This document shows, in pieces, positions 44,836 to 57,559 of a DNA stretch of 64,000 nt. The notes below the pieces were generated by a model. The model was not told where the DNA came from, made no database searches, and saw only the letters and a list, made by a program, of their open reading frames with translations. The first letter of the stretch is position 1. Each line of letters opens with the position of its first letter. Both the position numbers and the translations under genes were made by a program. The stretch is from contig NZ_CP069791.1 of the NCBI RefSeq assembly GCF_016894265.1, forward strand, positions 1 to 64,000. Direction: 5' to 3'. The DNA is from Corynebacterium tuberculostearicum (lineage in GTDB: Bacteria > Actinomycetota > Actinomycetes > Mycobacteriales > Mycobacteriaceae).

Positions 44836-45915
44836 TTACTTTCGCCGCAACAGGCTCCACGCGCCCACGGCCGCAGCGCCCAATGCGGCACCGACGCCGA
44901 AGGTCGCACCAGCAGGCGCGCCCTCCTTGATCTCATTGCGCACGCGGATAACGGCTGGTTCTGGGACTGGCGGGTGGGTGTACTTCAGGGATTCCTTAGT
45001 GGTGGCGGTCCACGCGGAGATATACAGCACCACGCGCCAAATTAGGTACATGACCACCATGAGCACGATGACCGGACCAAAGACCGCGCCGGCCGGGCTG
45101 CCGGTAGCAGAAGACATAATGATTGTAGACAGCTGCTTGAGCACCTCAAAGGCTACAGCGCCGATGGCCGCGCCGATAAGGCCAGACTTCTTCGGCACCT
45201 TGGTGCGCGGCAGGATCATAATCAGCCACCACATAACGATGAAGTTCGCCACGAGGCCCACAGCCAAGCCGACAAAGAAAATCACCAAGTCCATGCCCGA
45301 GAAGGACTCGATTCCTACGCGCTCAAAAATCTTTTGGGTGAGGCCGGAGGAACCGGCGGCGGTCACGCCAAAGGCGATGAGGAACGCCACGATAAGGCCA
45401 ATGAGGCCCACCAGGTCAGACAACTTCTTCTTCAAGAAGGAACCGCCCTCGTTGGCATCGATACCCCACATCGCCGAGATACCGATGCGCAGGTTATTCA
45501 TCCATCCCAGGCCGGACCACAGGGTGGTCAAACCACCGATACCGAACATGGCGCCGCGTTGGTCAATGGCGGTATCGAGGATTTTGTTAACCGTATCGCC
45601 CATATCGCCATCGATAGAACTGGTGATATGGGATTGCAGATCATTGAGCAGGTCCTCGCGGTTAGCCAAGACGGCGGCGACGGTGGCCACGATCAGCATG
45701 GCAAGCGGGAAGATGGAGAGCACCGAATAATAGGTGATGCCGGCGGCAAACTGGTTGCCGCCTTCGGCACCGTAGCGCTCGTTCATGCGCATGAGGTGAT
45801 CAACGAACCTGGACTTGGAGCGAATCTTATCTACCGCACCGGGATCGTCGGCATTGGCGCGTTCGATGCCGTAGTGGTCCGTCTTCTTCGAGGAGGATTG
45901 CGTGGTGGTTGGCAC
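44836..45915 (-). CDS. YihY/BrkB-family inner membrane protein
   Basis: 359 residues, six or more membrane helices. 'GGNQFAAGITYYSVLSIFPL' is the family signature at about 53-72, and 'GLTTLWSGLGWMNNLRIGIS' follows in mid-protein. GTG start with GAAGGGAA upstream. Function not settled for the family. Separate from trpS by about 100 bases, same strand. Confidence 0.9.
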   Translation of the reverse strand: MPTTTQSSSKKTDHYGIERANADDPGAVDKIRSKSRFVDHLMRMNERYGAEGGNQFAAGITYYSVLSIFPLAMLIVATVAAVLANREDLLNDLQSHITSSIDGDMGDTVNKILDTAIDQRGAMFGIGGLTTLWSGLGWMNNLRIGISAMWGIDANEGGSFLKKKLSDLVGLIGLIVAFLIAFGVTAAGSSGLTQKIFERVGIESFSGMDLVIFFVGLAVGLVANFIVMWWLIMILPRTKVPKKSGLIGAAIGAVAFEVLKQLSTIIMSSATGSPAGAVFGPVIVLMVVMYLIWRVVLYISAWTATTKESLKYTHPPVPEPAVIRVRNEIKEGAPAGATFGVGAALGAAAVGAWSLLRRK

Positions 45916-46018
45916 GTGCTTCCCTTCTTGCTCACAAAATTTTTATCCCACCTAGAGTAACTGGCAAATGCCCTGTTGTCCCTTTGTGGGGTGGAGCACG
46001 GGGGAAGCAGCCCCCATG

Positions 46019-47050
<1,032 letters not shown>

Positions 47051-47117
47051 TTATCCTACCCCCTAGCTACAGCGCGCGGTTCACATCCTTCCCCCAGCAT
47101 TTCCCCTACCGGATCGA

Positions 47118-47151
47118 AAAATTCCCCCTGCCCGAGGGACAGAGGGAATGC
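47118..47151 (-). terminator. Rho-independent terminator of the small membrane gene
   Basis: On the minus strand: ATTCCCTCTG, 9-base loop, CAGGGGGAAT, then TTTT. Ten pairs with one wobble, 12 bases after the stop at 47164. Confidence 0.8.
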
Positions 47152-47163
47152 GGCGCAAGGATT

Positions 47164-47355
47164 TTAGAGCTTGCGGGAGGTGGGGCTAACCACGTCCATC
47201 AGGATGGCCCAACCGGATACCATCAGCGCGCCGCCCACGCCCATGAGCACGATAGGGCCGAGGAAAGCGAAGGACGGACCAACAACGGTCCACCACCAGA
47301 TGCTCAGGCCGAGGATTACAGCGCCGAGGACGAAGGAAATAATTGCGCGAGCCAT
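47164..47355 (-). CDS. Small two-helix membrane protein
   Basis: 63 residues; helices at about 4-24 and 28-50. GGAGAAAG before the ATG and a terminator after the stop support a real gene. Function unknown. Confidence 0.72.
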   Translation of the reverse strand: MARAIISFVLGAVILGLSIWWWTVVGPSFAFLGPIVLMGVGGALMVSGWAILMDVVSPTSRKL

Positions 47356-47406
47356 GAACTTTCTCCGTTGCAGATTACTGATTTTTTTGACCTACCCATA
47401 GTAGCA

Positions 47407-48390
47407 CTACTGCTTGTGCTTGGGGGCTTTACGCTTGCCGACGTCCCCCTTATTAAAGCTCCACTGCTGCTCCACGTCTACTCCCCTCGCTCCTGGCGAG
47501 TGCCGGCCACTCGGCCGGGTAATCGACTGCCGCTTCGGGCTACGCGCGATGCGATTGCTCGAAATATCGCTGTAGTCGGTGCCCTCCGCCGCGTTAGAAA
47601 ACTCTCGTGACTTGTTCTTAAACGTGCGCCCCAGTGGACGGCTCAGCGGCCGGGTCAGCGGGCGCGTGATGGGGCTGGCATAGCGCGTGGCCGCGCCCGC
47701 CTTGCGCTTGGCCTTGCGGGCGCCATCGCGCACGATGCGCGCGGACAAACGCAGGCGCGGATCCATCTGCTGCTCGGCATCGCGATACTCAAAGACGGGC
47801 AATCCCTTCTTGAAGTAGATCGCGGCCAAGCGGGCGATAAAGCACACGGAGGCGGTAATGATAGCGGCCGGTTCTTCGGCCAGACCGCCGTGGTAGAGCG
47901 CCATAAAAAGCGCCGCGGCCAGCAGCGAGATGGCGGCATAATACTCGCCGGAAAACACCAGCGGGATACGATCCGAAAGCAGGTCACGCAGCACGCCGCC
48001 AAAGACGCCGGAAATCACCGCAGAGACCGAGACAATAATGAACCCGTGCCCCAAGTGGACCGCGATTTGGGTGCCGAGCACCGAAAAGACCGCGAGGCCC
48101 AGCGCATCCAAGATGAGGAAGAGGTGGCGGAAGTAGTGCATGAGGAAGGACATGCCCACCGTCACCACGGCCGCCACGATGACGATTACCAAGTAGATGG
48201 GGTGTTCTACCCAGGTAAATGGAGGGTCATCGAGGATCATATCGCGCACCGTACCGCCGCCTAGCGCAGTCATGGAAGCAATCATGGTGACGCCGAAAAG
48301 ATCGAGCTTTTGACGGCCGGCGGACAAGGCGGCGGTCATGGACTCGGCCGTAATGCCGACTACGTAAAGGACGCTAAATAGTGGCGTCAT
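47407..48390 (-). CDS. TRIC cation channel family (UPF0126) membrane protein with basic tail
   Basis: 327 residues. Seven hydrophobic segments in residues 1-195, with 'ALGGGTVRDMILDDPPF' and 'GVFGGVLRDLLSDRIP', the duplicated Gly-Gly-Gly/Arg-Asp signature of the family. A long cytosolic tail (about 210-327) is very basic, with 'RPLTRPLSRPLGR' repeats. The tail is unusual for the family and may bind lipid head groups or nucleic acid (inference). Coupled to xth (TGATG). Confidence 0.9.
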   Translation of the reverse strand: MTPLFSVLYVVGITAESMTAALSAGRQKLDLFGVTMIASMTALGGGTVRDMILDDPPFTWVEHPIYLVIVIVAAVVTVGMSFLMHYFRHLFLILDALGLAVFSVLGTQIAVHLGHGFIIVSVSAVISGVFGGVLRDLLSDRIPLVFSGEYYAAISLLAAALFMALYHGGLAEEPAAIITASVCFIARLAAIYFKKGLPVFEYRDAEQQMDPRLRLSARIVRDGARKAKRKAGAATRYASPITRPLTRPLSRPLGRTFKNKSREFSNAAEGTDYSDISSNRIARSPKRQSITRPSGRHSPGARGVDVEQQWSFNKGDVGKRKAPKHKQ

Positions 48391-49307
48391 CAGCTGTACT
48401 CCACCAATAGTGGGGAATGGTCGGACCAGCGCTGCTCCACGGTAGGAGCCTTATCCACCCAGGTGCGCTGCGCGCGCTCCAGCATAGGACGGGTAGCCGC
48501 CTGATAATCGATGCGCCACCCGGCGTTGTTATTAAAGGCCTGGCCGCGGTAGGTCCACCAGGTATACGGACCGTCTTCATCCGGATGGAGGCGGCGGGCT
48601 ACGTCAAACCACTGCGGCTTTGTGGTTGGGGCCCACGGCTCGCCGCCGGCGTACTCCACCACTCCCTGCCACTGCCCCAGGTTCTTCTTTTCCTGCGGCT
48701 CAGCATCCGGGAACGCACCAAAGACGTGGTCCATAAAGGCGCGTTCTTCCGGCAGGTGGCCAGCCTTCTTTTCATTCGCCTTATTATTCTTCAGGTCCTG
48801 GGCGCGGTGGCAGATATTCCAATCGCCGCCGATCACCATGTCGGCCGGGCTGCCATCGGAGTTCGTCCGCGCGGCGTTCTCCGCTAGCACCTCTTGGAAC
48901 TCGTCCAAGAAGCGGTACTTTTCATCCAGCTTCGGCGAACCGGTATCGCCAGAGGGCAGGTACAGAGAGGCGACGCGAATATCGCGGGTGGTGGCGGCAA
49001 TCCAGCGGCCGGCGTCGGTAAAGGAGCCGAAGCCCACTTCGACGTCGGCAAGCGGAGTGCGAGACAGGATACCCACGCCGGCGCGGCCCTTTGCGGCGGC
49101 GTCGGCAAGAGCCAAATGCCAGCCCGCCTCTAGGGCTGGTGCCAAGGCCTTTTCGGCCTGCTCCGGGGTTGCGCGCACCTCCTGCATGAGCACGATTTCG
49201 GCCGGAGTCTCCTCTAGCCAAGCATTCATTCCAGGGTTATTTTCATTGCGCTGCTTGCACGCAGCGCGGATTCCATTGACGTTTACGCTCGCGATGGTAA
49301 GGGTCAT
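48390..49307 (-). CDS. xth: Exodeoxyribonuclease III (AP endonuclease family)
   Basis: 305 residues. 'IASVNVNGIRAA' at the start, 'IVLMQEVRA' with the metal Glu, 'VIGGDWNICHRAQDL', 'WRIDYQAAT' and the final 'RWSDHSPLLVEY' are the five exonuclease-endonuclease-phosphatase motifs. Repairs abasic sites. Its stop overlaps the TRIC gene start by one base. Confidence 0.95.
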   Translation of the reverse strand: MTLTIASVNVNGIRAACKQRNENNPGMNAWLEETPAEIVLMQEVRATPEQAEKALAPALEAGWHLALADAAAKGRAGVGILSRTPLADVEVGFGSFTDAGRWIAATTRDIRVASLYLPSGDTGSPKLDEKYRFLDEFQEVLAENAARTNSDGSPADMVIGGDWNICHRAQDLKNNKANEKKAGHLPEERAFMDHVFGAFPDAEPQEKKNLGQWQGVVEYAGGEPWAPTTKPQWFDVARRLHPDEDGPYTWWTYRGQAFNNNAGWRIDYQAATRPMLERAQRTWVDKAPTVEQRWSDHSPLLVEYS

Positions 49308-49328
49308 GCCAACAGCATATCGGTCCGC

Positions 49329-50582
49329 CTAGACGCGGCGAGCAAGGCGCTTTTTATCCCACATCGTCGCAGCCCACACCAGGCAACCCGCAGCCGCTAG
49401 GGCCGCACCGGCCAGCGCCGGGGCGGAGTAGCCCAAGCCGGCACCCACGACGGCGCCGCCAATGGTCGCACCGGCCGCATTCGCAATGTTGAGCGCGGAC
49501 TGGTTGAGAGCTGCGGCCAAAGTCTGGGCGTCGCCAGCCACATGCACCAACCGCAGCTGCAAAGAAGGCACCAGCGTGGAACCCATAAAGGCCACGCAGC
49601 CAAAGCAAATCGTGGCTAGGATGGCGTGTCCGGAGAGGAAATAAAAGGCGGTCAAAATCACAATCAGGCAGGCCAAGGCAAAGATGATGCCGAACTCCAG
49701 GTTGCGGTCCGCCAACCAGCCGCCGAAGGCATTGCCGATGGTCATGCCGATGCCATAGGCCATGAGCACGACCCATATGAGGTTCTGGTCCATGCCGGCG
49801 ACCTCGGTCATGGTCCAAGAAATATAGGTATAGACGGAGAACATGCCGCCAAAGCCCACCACGCCCATGATGACGGTGAACCACACCTGACTATTTTTGA
49901 ACGCCCCAAACTCCGTGCGGATATCGGTCTGTTTCATCTCCGTCATGTGCGGCATCAGGAAGAACAACGCAATGGCGGTGACGATGCCCAAGGCCACGAC
50001 CACCAGGTAGGCCGCCTGCCAGCCCAGTGCGGAGCCGAGGGCTTGGGCGGCCGGTACACCAATAACCGTGGCGATGGCCAGGCCCATGCCCACATAAGCC
50101 ATGGCCTTGCCGCGGCCGCCTGGGGGCGCCATGGATGCGGCAGAAAGGTTGGCCACGGAGAAATAAGCGCCGTGCGGCATGCCCGCGATGAAGCGCGCAA
50201 TCATAAGAATGGCGTAATTCGGCGCCAAGACCGAAAGGAGGTTACCCACCACGAGGAAGCCGATGAGCAGCAAGATCAGGCGGCGGCGCGGGAGCTTGCC
50301 AGTAAAAGCCGCAATCAGCGGGGCGCCTACCACCACGCCCATCGCATAGATGGTGATGAGCGTGGAGGCGTTTTCTTCCGAAATACCAAAATCATCCGCG
50401 ATGAGCGGCAGCAGGCCCATGGACACAAATTCCGTCGTGCCGATGGCAAACGCGCCCAGGGCCATGGCCACCATGACGATGGCGCGGCGGCGGGCGGTAA
50501 TCTCCGTTTGCAACGGCAGCGGACGGCGGCGAATGCGGTGTTCGTGTGCGCTGCGCGGGCTTAGCTCATCGATGATTTTCAT
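49329..50582 (-). CDS. MFS transporter, AraJ/DHA1-type
   Basis: 417 residues, twelve predicted helices. 'GTTEFVSMGLLPLIADDFGIS' region (split) and 'GRGKAMAYVGMGLAIATVIG' are typical of sugar-efflux or drug:H+ antiporter DHA1 proteins such as AraJ. Substrate unknown. The ATG at 50582 gives a 30-residue charged lead before the first helix. No strong ribosome site is seen. Confidence 0.9.
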   Translation of the reverse strand: MKIIDELSPRSAHEHRIRRRPLPLQTEITARRRAIVMVAMALGAFAIGTTEFVSMGLLPLIADDFGISEENASTLITIYAMGVVVGAPLIAAFTGKLPRRRLILLLIGFLVVGNLLSVLAPNYAILMIARFIAGMPHGAYFSVANLSAASMAPPGGRGKAMAYVGMGLAIATVIGVPAAQALGSALGWQAAYLVVVALGIVTAIALFFLMPHMTEMKQTDIRTEFGAFKNSQVWFTVIMGVVGFGGMFSVYTYISWTMTEVAGMDQNLIWVVLMAYGIGMTIGNAFGGWLADRNLEFGIIFALACLIVILTAFYFLSGHAILATICFGCVAFMGSTLVPSLQLRLVHVAGDAQTLAAALNQSALNIANAAGATIGGAVVGAGLGYSAPALAGAALAAAGCLVWAATMWDKKRLARRV

Positions 50583-50756
50583 GGAGAGTGAGGGTACACC
50601 CAGTGCACGCCTACAGCATGCCCGTAGCGGGGGCTCGTGAATATCTCCACCCCTCCCGCGCATGGGTGACAGCGGCCACGCAACCCTTTTCAAGGGGCGG
50701 CAAATGGGGGATCACTTTCCGCAAACTGGCCCACATGCGGCCCACAAAATCGGTAA

Positions 50757-53012
<2,256 letters not shown>

Positions 53013-53023
53013 TTCTTCCCAGG

Positions 53024-53070
53024 TAAAAGCCGCCCCGCAGCGTTCATTGCTTCGCTGCGGGGCGGCTTTA
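53024..53070 (+). terminator. Strong terminator between icd and pdxT
   Basis: TAAAAGCCGCCCCGCAGCG, a 10-base loop, CGCTGCGGGGCGGCTTTA: about seventeen pairs, flanked by A/T on both sides, so it can serve both convergent genes. Confidence 0.88.
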
Positions 53071-53084
53071 GCGTGCGCGCAGAT

Positions 53085-53675
53085 TTAGAAACTATCGAGC
53101 CAGGCGGCGTGCACGCGAGCGTCGCCATTTTCTTCTGGGTGGAAGCTCAGCGCCGTCACGCGGCCCTGTCGCACGCCGACCACCGCGTCACCGCCTTCTC
53201 TCGGCACCGTCGCGATGATCTCGACGCCGTCGCCAACGCGGGTAACGATGGGCGCACGGATAAAGCTCGCCTCAATGTCGAGCGTGTCCTCCCCCATCGC
53301 GACCGGCACGGTACGTTCCTCGGAAAAGCGCTGGTTGCCAAAGGCATTGCGGCGTACAGTCACGTCCAGCAGCCCCAGGGTTTGCTGCCCCGGCGCGGGG
53401 TTATCGAGCTCGCGGGCGCAGTAGATGAGCCCAGCGCAGGTCGCGAGCACCGGCAGGCCTGCAGCCGCGGCGTCGCGCAGCGGCTCGGCCAGCCCGAAGC
53501 TGCGCGCCAGCTTGTCGATGACACTCGACTCGCCGCCCGGAATCACCAGCCCGTCGAGCCCTTCCAGGTCGCGCGGCACCCGCACCCGGCGAGTAGCCAC
53601 ACCGAGGCTATCGAGAATGCGCAGGTGCTCCTCGACGCCGCCCTGCAGCGCCAGCACCCCAATGGTGGCTACCAT
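53085..53675 (-). CDS. pdxT: Pyridoxal 5'-phosphate synthase glutaminase subunit
   Basis: 196 residues. Releases ammonia from glutamine for PdxS. '[16 protein letters not shown]' at the N-terminus, '[14 protein letters not shown]', nucleophile Cys in '[13 protein letters not shown]', and the His-x-Glu in 'SFHPEENGD'. It overlaps the pdxS stop by 7 bases. Confidence 0.96.
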   Translation of the reverse strand: MVATIGVLALQGGVEEHLRILDSLGVATRRVRVPRDLEGLDGLVIPGGESSVIDKLARSFGLAEPLRDAAAAGLPVLATCAGLIYCARELDNPAPGQQTLGLLDVTVRRNAFGNQRFSEERTVPVAMGEDTLDIEASFIRAPIVTRVGDGVEIIATVPREGGDAVVGVRQGRVTALSFHPEENGDARVHAAWLDSF

Positions 53676-54580
53676 CCGCGCTCGGCCAGGCGGTGCGGTG
53701 CGGGCACGTCGTTGACGTTAATGCCCACCATGGCCTCGCCGAGGCCGCGGGAAAGCTTGGCGAGTTCTGCGGGGTCGTCGTAAAGCGTAGCGGCCTTCAC
53801 GATGGCCTCCGCGCGCGCTGCTGGATTGCCGGACTTGAAGATGCCGGAGCCCACGAAGACGCCTTCGGCGCCCATCTGGCGGACGAGGGCGGCGTCGGCA
53901 GGCGTGGCCACGCCACCGGCAACGAAGAGCACAACCGGGAGCTTGCCGGTCTCCGCAACCTCTGCGACCAAATCGTACGGCGCCTGCAGCTCCTTGGCCG
54001 CGACATAAAGCTCGTCTCGATCCAGGTGGCGCAGGCGCGCGATCTCGGCCTTAATGGTGCGCAGGTGCTTCACGGCCTCGGAGACATCGCCGGTGCCGGC
54101 CTCGCCCTTGGAGCGAATCATGGCCGCGCCCTCGGTGATACGGCGCAGCGCCTCGCCCAGGTTGGTCGCACCGCACACGAACGGCACGTCGAAATCCCAC
54201 TTATTGATGTGGTTGACGTAATCGGCCGGGCTGAGCACCTCGGACTCGTCGATAAAGTCCACACCCAGCTCGCCCAGGATCTGCGCCTCCACAAAGTGGC
54301 CGATACGGGCCTTGGCCATGACGGGGATGTCGACGGCCTCGACGATGCCCTCGATAAGCTCCGGGTCAGACATGCGGGCCACGCCGCCCTGCGCGCGGAT
54401 ATCGGCCGGCACGCGCTCCAGCGCCATCACGGCCGACGCGCCCGCGTCCTCCGCAATGCGCGCCTGCTCCGGCGTGACGACGTCCATGATGACGCCGCCC
54501 TTCAACATATCGGCCAGTCCTCGCTTCACGCGCGTGGTAGCGCGTCCTTGTTCATTTACCTGTTCAGTCATAGGTGCCAT
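53669..54580 (-). CDS. pdxS: Pyridoxal 5'-phosphate synthase lyase subunit
   Basis: 303 residues from the ATG at 54580 (54571 is an alternative). Makes PLP from ribose 5-phosphate, glyceraldehyde 3-phosphate and ammonia. '[20 protein letters not shown]' and '[17 protein letters not shown]' with the active Lys are clear, as is '[15 protein letters not shown]'. The start was chosen because it lies one base after a site mirrored at the pdxR start, which suggests a leaderless or nearly leaderless transcript. Confidence 0.96.
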   Translation of the reverse strand: MAPMTEQVNEQGRATTRVKRGLADMLKGGVIMDVVTPEQARIAEDAGASAVMALERVPADIRAQGGVARMSDPELIEGIVEAVDIPVMAKARIGHFVEAQILGELGVDFIDESEVLSPADYVNHINKWDFDVPFVCGATNLGEALRRITEGAAMIRSKGEAGTGDVSEAVKHLRTIKAEIARLRHLDRDELYVAAKELQAPYDLVAEVAETGKLPVVLFVAGGVATPADAALVRQMGAEGVFVGSGIFKSGNPAARAEAIVKAATLYDDPAELAKLSRGLGEAMVGINVNDVPAPHRLAERGW

Positions 54581-54581
54581 A

Positions 54582-54652
54582 GTGGCCCACACAAGTGGTA
54601 CAAGACAAGAGCCATTTTCAGCGTGTTGGATTAGACCACTTATGATGGGCCC
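54582..54652. promoter_or_regulatory. Divergent pdxS/pdxR promoter region with two similar sites
   Basis: Plus strand 54635-54652: ACCACTTATGATGGGCCC, directly followed by the pdxR GTG. Minus strand 54599-54582: ACCACTTGTGTGGGCCAC, one base before the pdxS ATG. TATGAT at 54641-54646 is a good -10 box only 6 bases before GTG, so pdxR is probably leaderless. The mirrored sites may be PdxR operators. Confidence 0.6.
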
Positions 54653-55957
54653 GTGCCTCTTCGCCTCGATCCTTCTGATACGCGGCCGCTGCCCGTGCAA
54701 ATCGCCGCCGCCCTACGCGCCCAGGTCGCTGCCGGCGTCCTCCTGCCCGGCGAACGCGTTCCTTCGACCCGCCACTTGGCTTCGCAGCTCGGCATTTCCC
54801 GAGGCAGCGTGGTCACCGCCTACGACCAACTCACGGCCGAGGGCTACCTCACCGCCGAGGTTGGTTCCGGCACCGTCATCAACCCGCTGCTCCCCCACGC
54901 GCGTGCCCCACGGCCGGAGCAGGCCCCCGCACCGGCCGCCGAGCCCGAACTCGTGCCACTGACCCCCGGCCTGCCCGACACCGCCGGCATCCTCACCCCT
55001 GAATGGAGGGCCGCGTGGCGTGCAGCGGCCGTCGACCCTTCCGGCGATCTGCCCCGCGAGGTCGCCGCCCACCTGCGCCACATGCGCGGGCTCACCGTGG
55101 ACCCGGCCTGCGTGCTGATCACGGCCGGCGCCCGCGACGGCCTCTCCGTGCTCCTGCGCGCCCTGGGCCGCCAGCTGCGCGTGGGCGTGGAATCCCCCGG
55201 CTACCCCAGCCTGCGCCGGGTGCCCCACGCCCTCGGCCACACGTTGGTGGAAATCCCCACCGGCCCCGAAGGCGTCACCGTCCCCACGGCCGATCTCGAC
55301 GCCCTCATCGTCACCCCCAGCCACCAATACCCCTACGGCGGCTCGCTGCCCGCAGCCCGGCGCGCCGAACTCGTCGAATGGGCCCGCACACACGACGCCC
55401 TGCTTATCGAGGATGACTTCGACTCCGAACTGCGCTACGTCGGCCAGCCGCTGCCCGCCCTGGCCGCACTCGCCCCGGAGCACACCGTGCTGCTGGGTAC
55501 CTTCTCCTCGGTCATCTCCCCCTCGATTGCCTGCGGCTACCTCGTCGTTCCACCGCGCCTGCGCCCGGCCGTGGACCACGTGCGCGAGGTCTTCGGCCAA
55601 CCCGTCGGTTCCATTCCCCAGGCCGCGCTCGCCCACTACCTTTCAAGCGGCGCTTTACGACGCCACACCGGCCGCATGCGCCGCACCTACAAACGCCGCC
55701 GCAACCTCGTAGCCGAAACGCTCGGCACCATCGATGGCGCGCAACTCCTCCCCATCCACGGTGGCCTTCACGCGGTATTGCTGTGCGACCCAGCCGTGGT
55801 CCCCCGCGCCGCCGCCCGCGGCATTAAGCTCACCCCGCTGCGCGACTATTGGGGCGGCGCCGACGCCGAAGATGGCGTCGTACTCGGCTTCGGCCACCTC
55901 AGCGACACCGAGCTGCGCACGAGCCTCACCGCGGTCGCGGCCGCCTTACGCGAGTGA
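54653..55957 (+). CDS. pdxR: PdxR-type MocR transcriptional regulator
   Basis: 434 residues. N-terminal GntR winged helix (about 5-75: '[20 protein letters not shown]', '[14 protein letters not shown]'), then a PLP-binding aminotransferase-like domain with '[18 protein letters not shown]' and '[11 protein letters not shown]'; '[19 protein letters not shown]' is the region of the PLP Lys, where Lys is not visible. Divergent from pdxST, which homologues activate when PLP is low. Confidence 0.93.
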   Translation: MPLRLDPSDTRPLPVQIAAALRAQVAAGVLLPGERVPSTRHLASQLGISRGSVVTAYDQLTAEGYLTAEVGSGTVINPLLPHARAPRPEQAPAPAAEPELVPLTPGLPDTAGILTPEWRAAWRAAAVDPSGDLPREVAAHLRHMRGLTVDPACVLITAGARDGLSVLLRALGRQLRVGVESPGYPSLRRVPHALGHTLVEIPTGPEGVTVPTADLDALIVTPSHQYPYGGSLPAARRAELVEWARTHDALLIEDDFDSELRYVGQPLPALAALAPEHTVLLGTFSSVISPSIACGYLVVPPRLRPAVDHVREVFGQPVGSIPQAALAHYLSSGALRRHTGRMRRTYKRRRNLVAETLGTIDGAQLLPIHGGLHAVLLCDPAVVPRAAARGIKLTPLRDYWGGADAEDGVVLGFGHLSDTELRTSLTAVAAALRE

Positions 55958-55994
55958 TACCGTCACCTCAAAGGCCATAAAAGAAAGGTAATAC

Positions 55995-56144
55995 ATGTCT
56001 ATTGACATCTGGGAACTCGCACTCATTCTTCTTTTCATCGTCGTGGCCGTCGGCGTCGTTGCACTCATTACACGAATCTCCCGCGGCAACAACGAGAGCC
56101 ACCACCCCACCGATAGCCACAAAAATCACCACCCCCACCCCTAA
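55995..56144 (+). CDS. Small single-helix membrane protein with His-rich tail
   Basis: 49 residues. A membrane helix at about 6-26 ('WELALILLFIVVAVGVVALI'), then a tail with eight His ('SHHPTDSHKNHHPHP'). GAAAGG lies before the ATG. It lies 38 bases after pdxR. The His cluster suggests metal binding (inference). Short, so homology is hard to judge. Confidence 0.6.
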   Translation: MSIDIWELALILLFIVVAVGVVALITRISRGNNESHHPTDSHKNHHPHP

Positions 56145-56149
56145 CCCAA

Positions 56150-56230
56150 CTGACCGCTTGGTCTATTTTTATTCTCGCTCCTGCCAGCGGGTTTCACCAA
56201 ACCCGTTCGCAAGACATACCGCTTGGTCTA
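56150..56230. promoter_or_regulatory. Two McbR-like operators and promoter of metY
   Basis: CTGAC-CGCTTG-GTCTA at 56150-56165 and CATAC-CGCTTG-GTCTA at 56215-56230. Each matches eight of ten positions of the McbR motif TAGAC-N6-GTCTA known from C. glutamicum, with identical spacers. The second overlaps a possible promoter (TTCGCA, 17 bases, TAGTCT) ending 8 bases before the ATG. The hairpin CGGGTTT-CACC-AAACCCG (56188-56205) between them may end the upstream transcript. Confidence 0.6.
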
Positions 56231-56242
56231 GTCTTGCCAAGC

Positions 56243-57559
56243 ATGACGACGAAATACGATAACTCCAATTCCGACTGGTCCTTCGCTACCCGCTCCGTAC
56301 ACGCGGGCCAAAACCTCGACGGGCACCACAACGCCCGCAACGTGCCGATTTACCAGACCACTTCCTACGTCTTTAACGACGCCGAGCACGCGGCCAACCG
56401 CTTCAATCTTTCCGACGCCGGCCCCATTTACACCCGCCTGACCAACCCCACCCAGGACGCGCTGGAAGAACGCCTCGCTTCCCTCGAGGGCGGTGTCGCG
56501 GCCGTTGCCTTCGCTTCCGGCCAGGCCGCCGAAACCGCGGCCATTTTGAACCTCGCCTCGGCCGGCGACCACATCGTGACTTCCCCGCGCCTCTACGGTG
56601 GCACCTCCACCCTCTTTACCGTCACGCTCAAGCGCCTAGGCATCGACGTCACCCTCGTCGAGAACCCGGATGACCCGCAATCCTGGCAGGATGCCGTCCA
56701 GCCGAATACCAAGGCCTTCTACGGCGAGACCTTCGGCAACCCCGTGGCCGATGTCCTCGATATCCCGGCCATCGCCGAGGTCGCCCACAATAACCAGGTT
56801 CCGCTCATCGTGGACAACACCATCGCCACCGCCGCCCTCGCCCGGCCGCTGGACCTCGGCGCGGATATCGTCGTGGTCTCCACCACCAAGTTCTACACCG
56901 GCAATGGCTCAGCCATGGCCGGCGCGATTATCGACGGCGGCTCCTTCGACTGGACCGTCACCCGCAACGGCGAGCCCGTCTTCCCCTACTTCGTCACTCC
57001 AGATGAGGCCTACCACGGCCTGAAATACGCCGATCTCGGCGCCCCAGCCTTCGCGCTCAAGGCCCGCGCCGGCCTGCTGCGCGATACCGGCGCCGCCATC
57101 TCCCCCTTCAACGCCTGGCTGACGCTGAACGGAATAGAGACGGTGGGGCTGCGCGTCGAAAAGCACAATGCCAACGCCCAGGCCGTCGCCGAATACCTGG
57201 AAGGCCACGCCAAGGTCACCAAGGTCAACTACGCCGGCCTGGATTCTTCGCCGTACAAGGCCACCAAGGAAAAGCTCGGCTATGCCTATACCGGTTCCGT
57301 GTTCTCTTTCGATATCGATGGCGGCCGCGAAGAAGCCTGGGCGTTTATCGACGCCCTCAAGCTCCACTCCAACCTCGCCAATATCGGCGATACCCGCTCC
57401 CTGGCCGTGCACCCGGCGACCACCACGCACTCGCAGTCCGACGAGCCTGCACTGGCAGCGGCCGGCATCACCCAGTCCACCATCCGCCTATCCGTGGGCA
57501 TCGAGCACATCGATGACATCATCGCGGATCTCGACCTGGGTTTTAACGCGTTGGCATGA
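56243..57559 (+). CDS. metY: O-acetylhomoserine sulfhydrylase
   Basis: 438 residues. PLP enzyme making homocysteine from O-acetylhomoserine and sulfide. 'FATRSVHAGQNLDGHHNARN' opens the protein, 'ALEERLASLEGGVAAVAFAS' binds the cofactor phosphate, and the PLP Lys is in 'VVSTTKFYTGNGSAMAG'. The C-terminal 'LAVHPATTTHSQ' is typical. ATG at 56243, close behind the promoter. Coupled to metX by ATGA. Confidence 0.96.
   Translation: MTTKYDNSNSDWSFATRSVHAGQNLDGHHNARNVPIYQTTSYVFNDAEHAANRFNLSDAGPIYTRLTNPTQDALEERLASLEGGVAAVAFASGQAAETAAILNLASAGDHIVTSPRLYGGTSTLFTVTLKRLGIDVTLVENPDDPQSWQDAVQPNTKAFYGETFGNPVADVLDIPAIAEVAHNNQVPLIVDNTIATAALARPLDLGADIVVVSTTKFYTGNGSAMAGAIIDGGSFDWTVTRNGEPVFPYFVTPDEAYHGLKYADLGAPAFALKARAGLLRDTGAAISPFNAWLTLNGIETVGLRVEKHNANAQAVAEYLEGHAKVTKVNYAGLDSSPYKATKEKLGYAYTGSVFSFDIDGGREEAWAFIDALKLHSNLANIGDTRSLAVHPATTTHSQSDEPALAAAGITQSTIRLSVGIEHIDDIIADLDLGFNALA

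Noticed and set aside
47640-47680. Short repeats as a CRISPR array
   Set aside because: They code the RPLTRPLSRPL repeat of the TRIC-family tail; no spacer structure.
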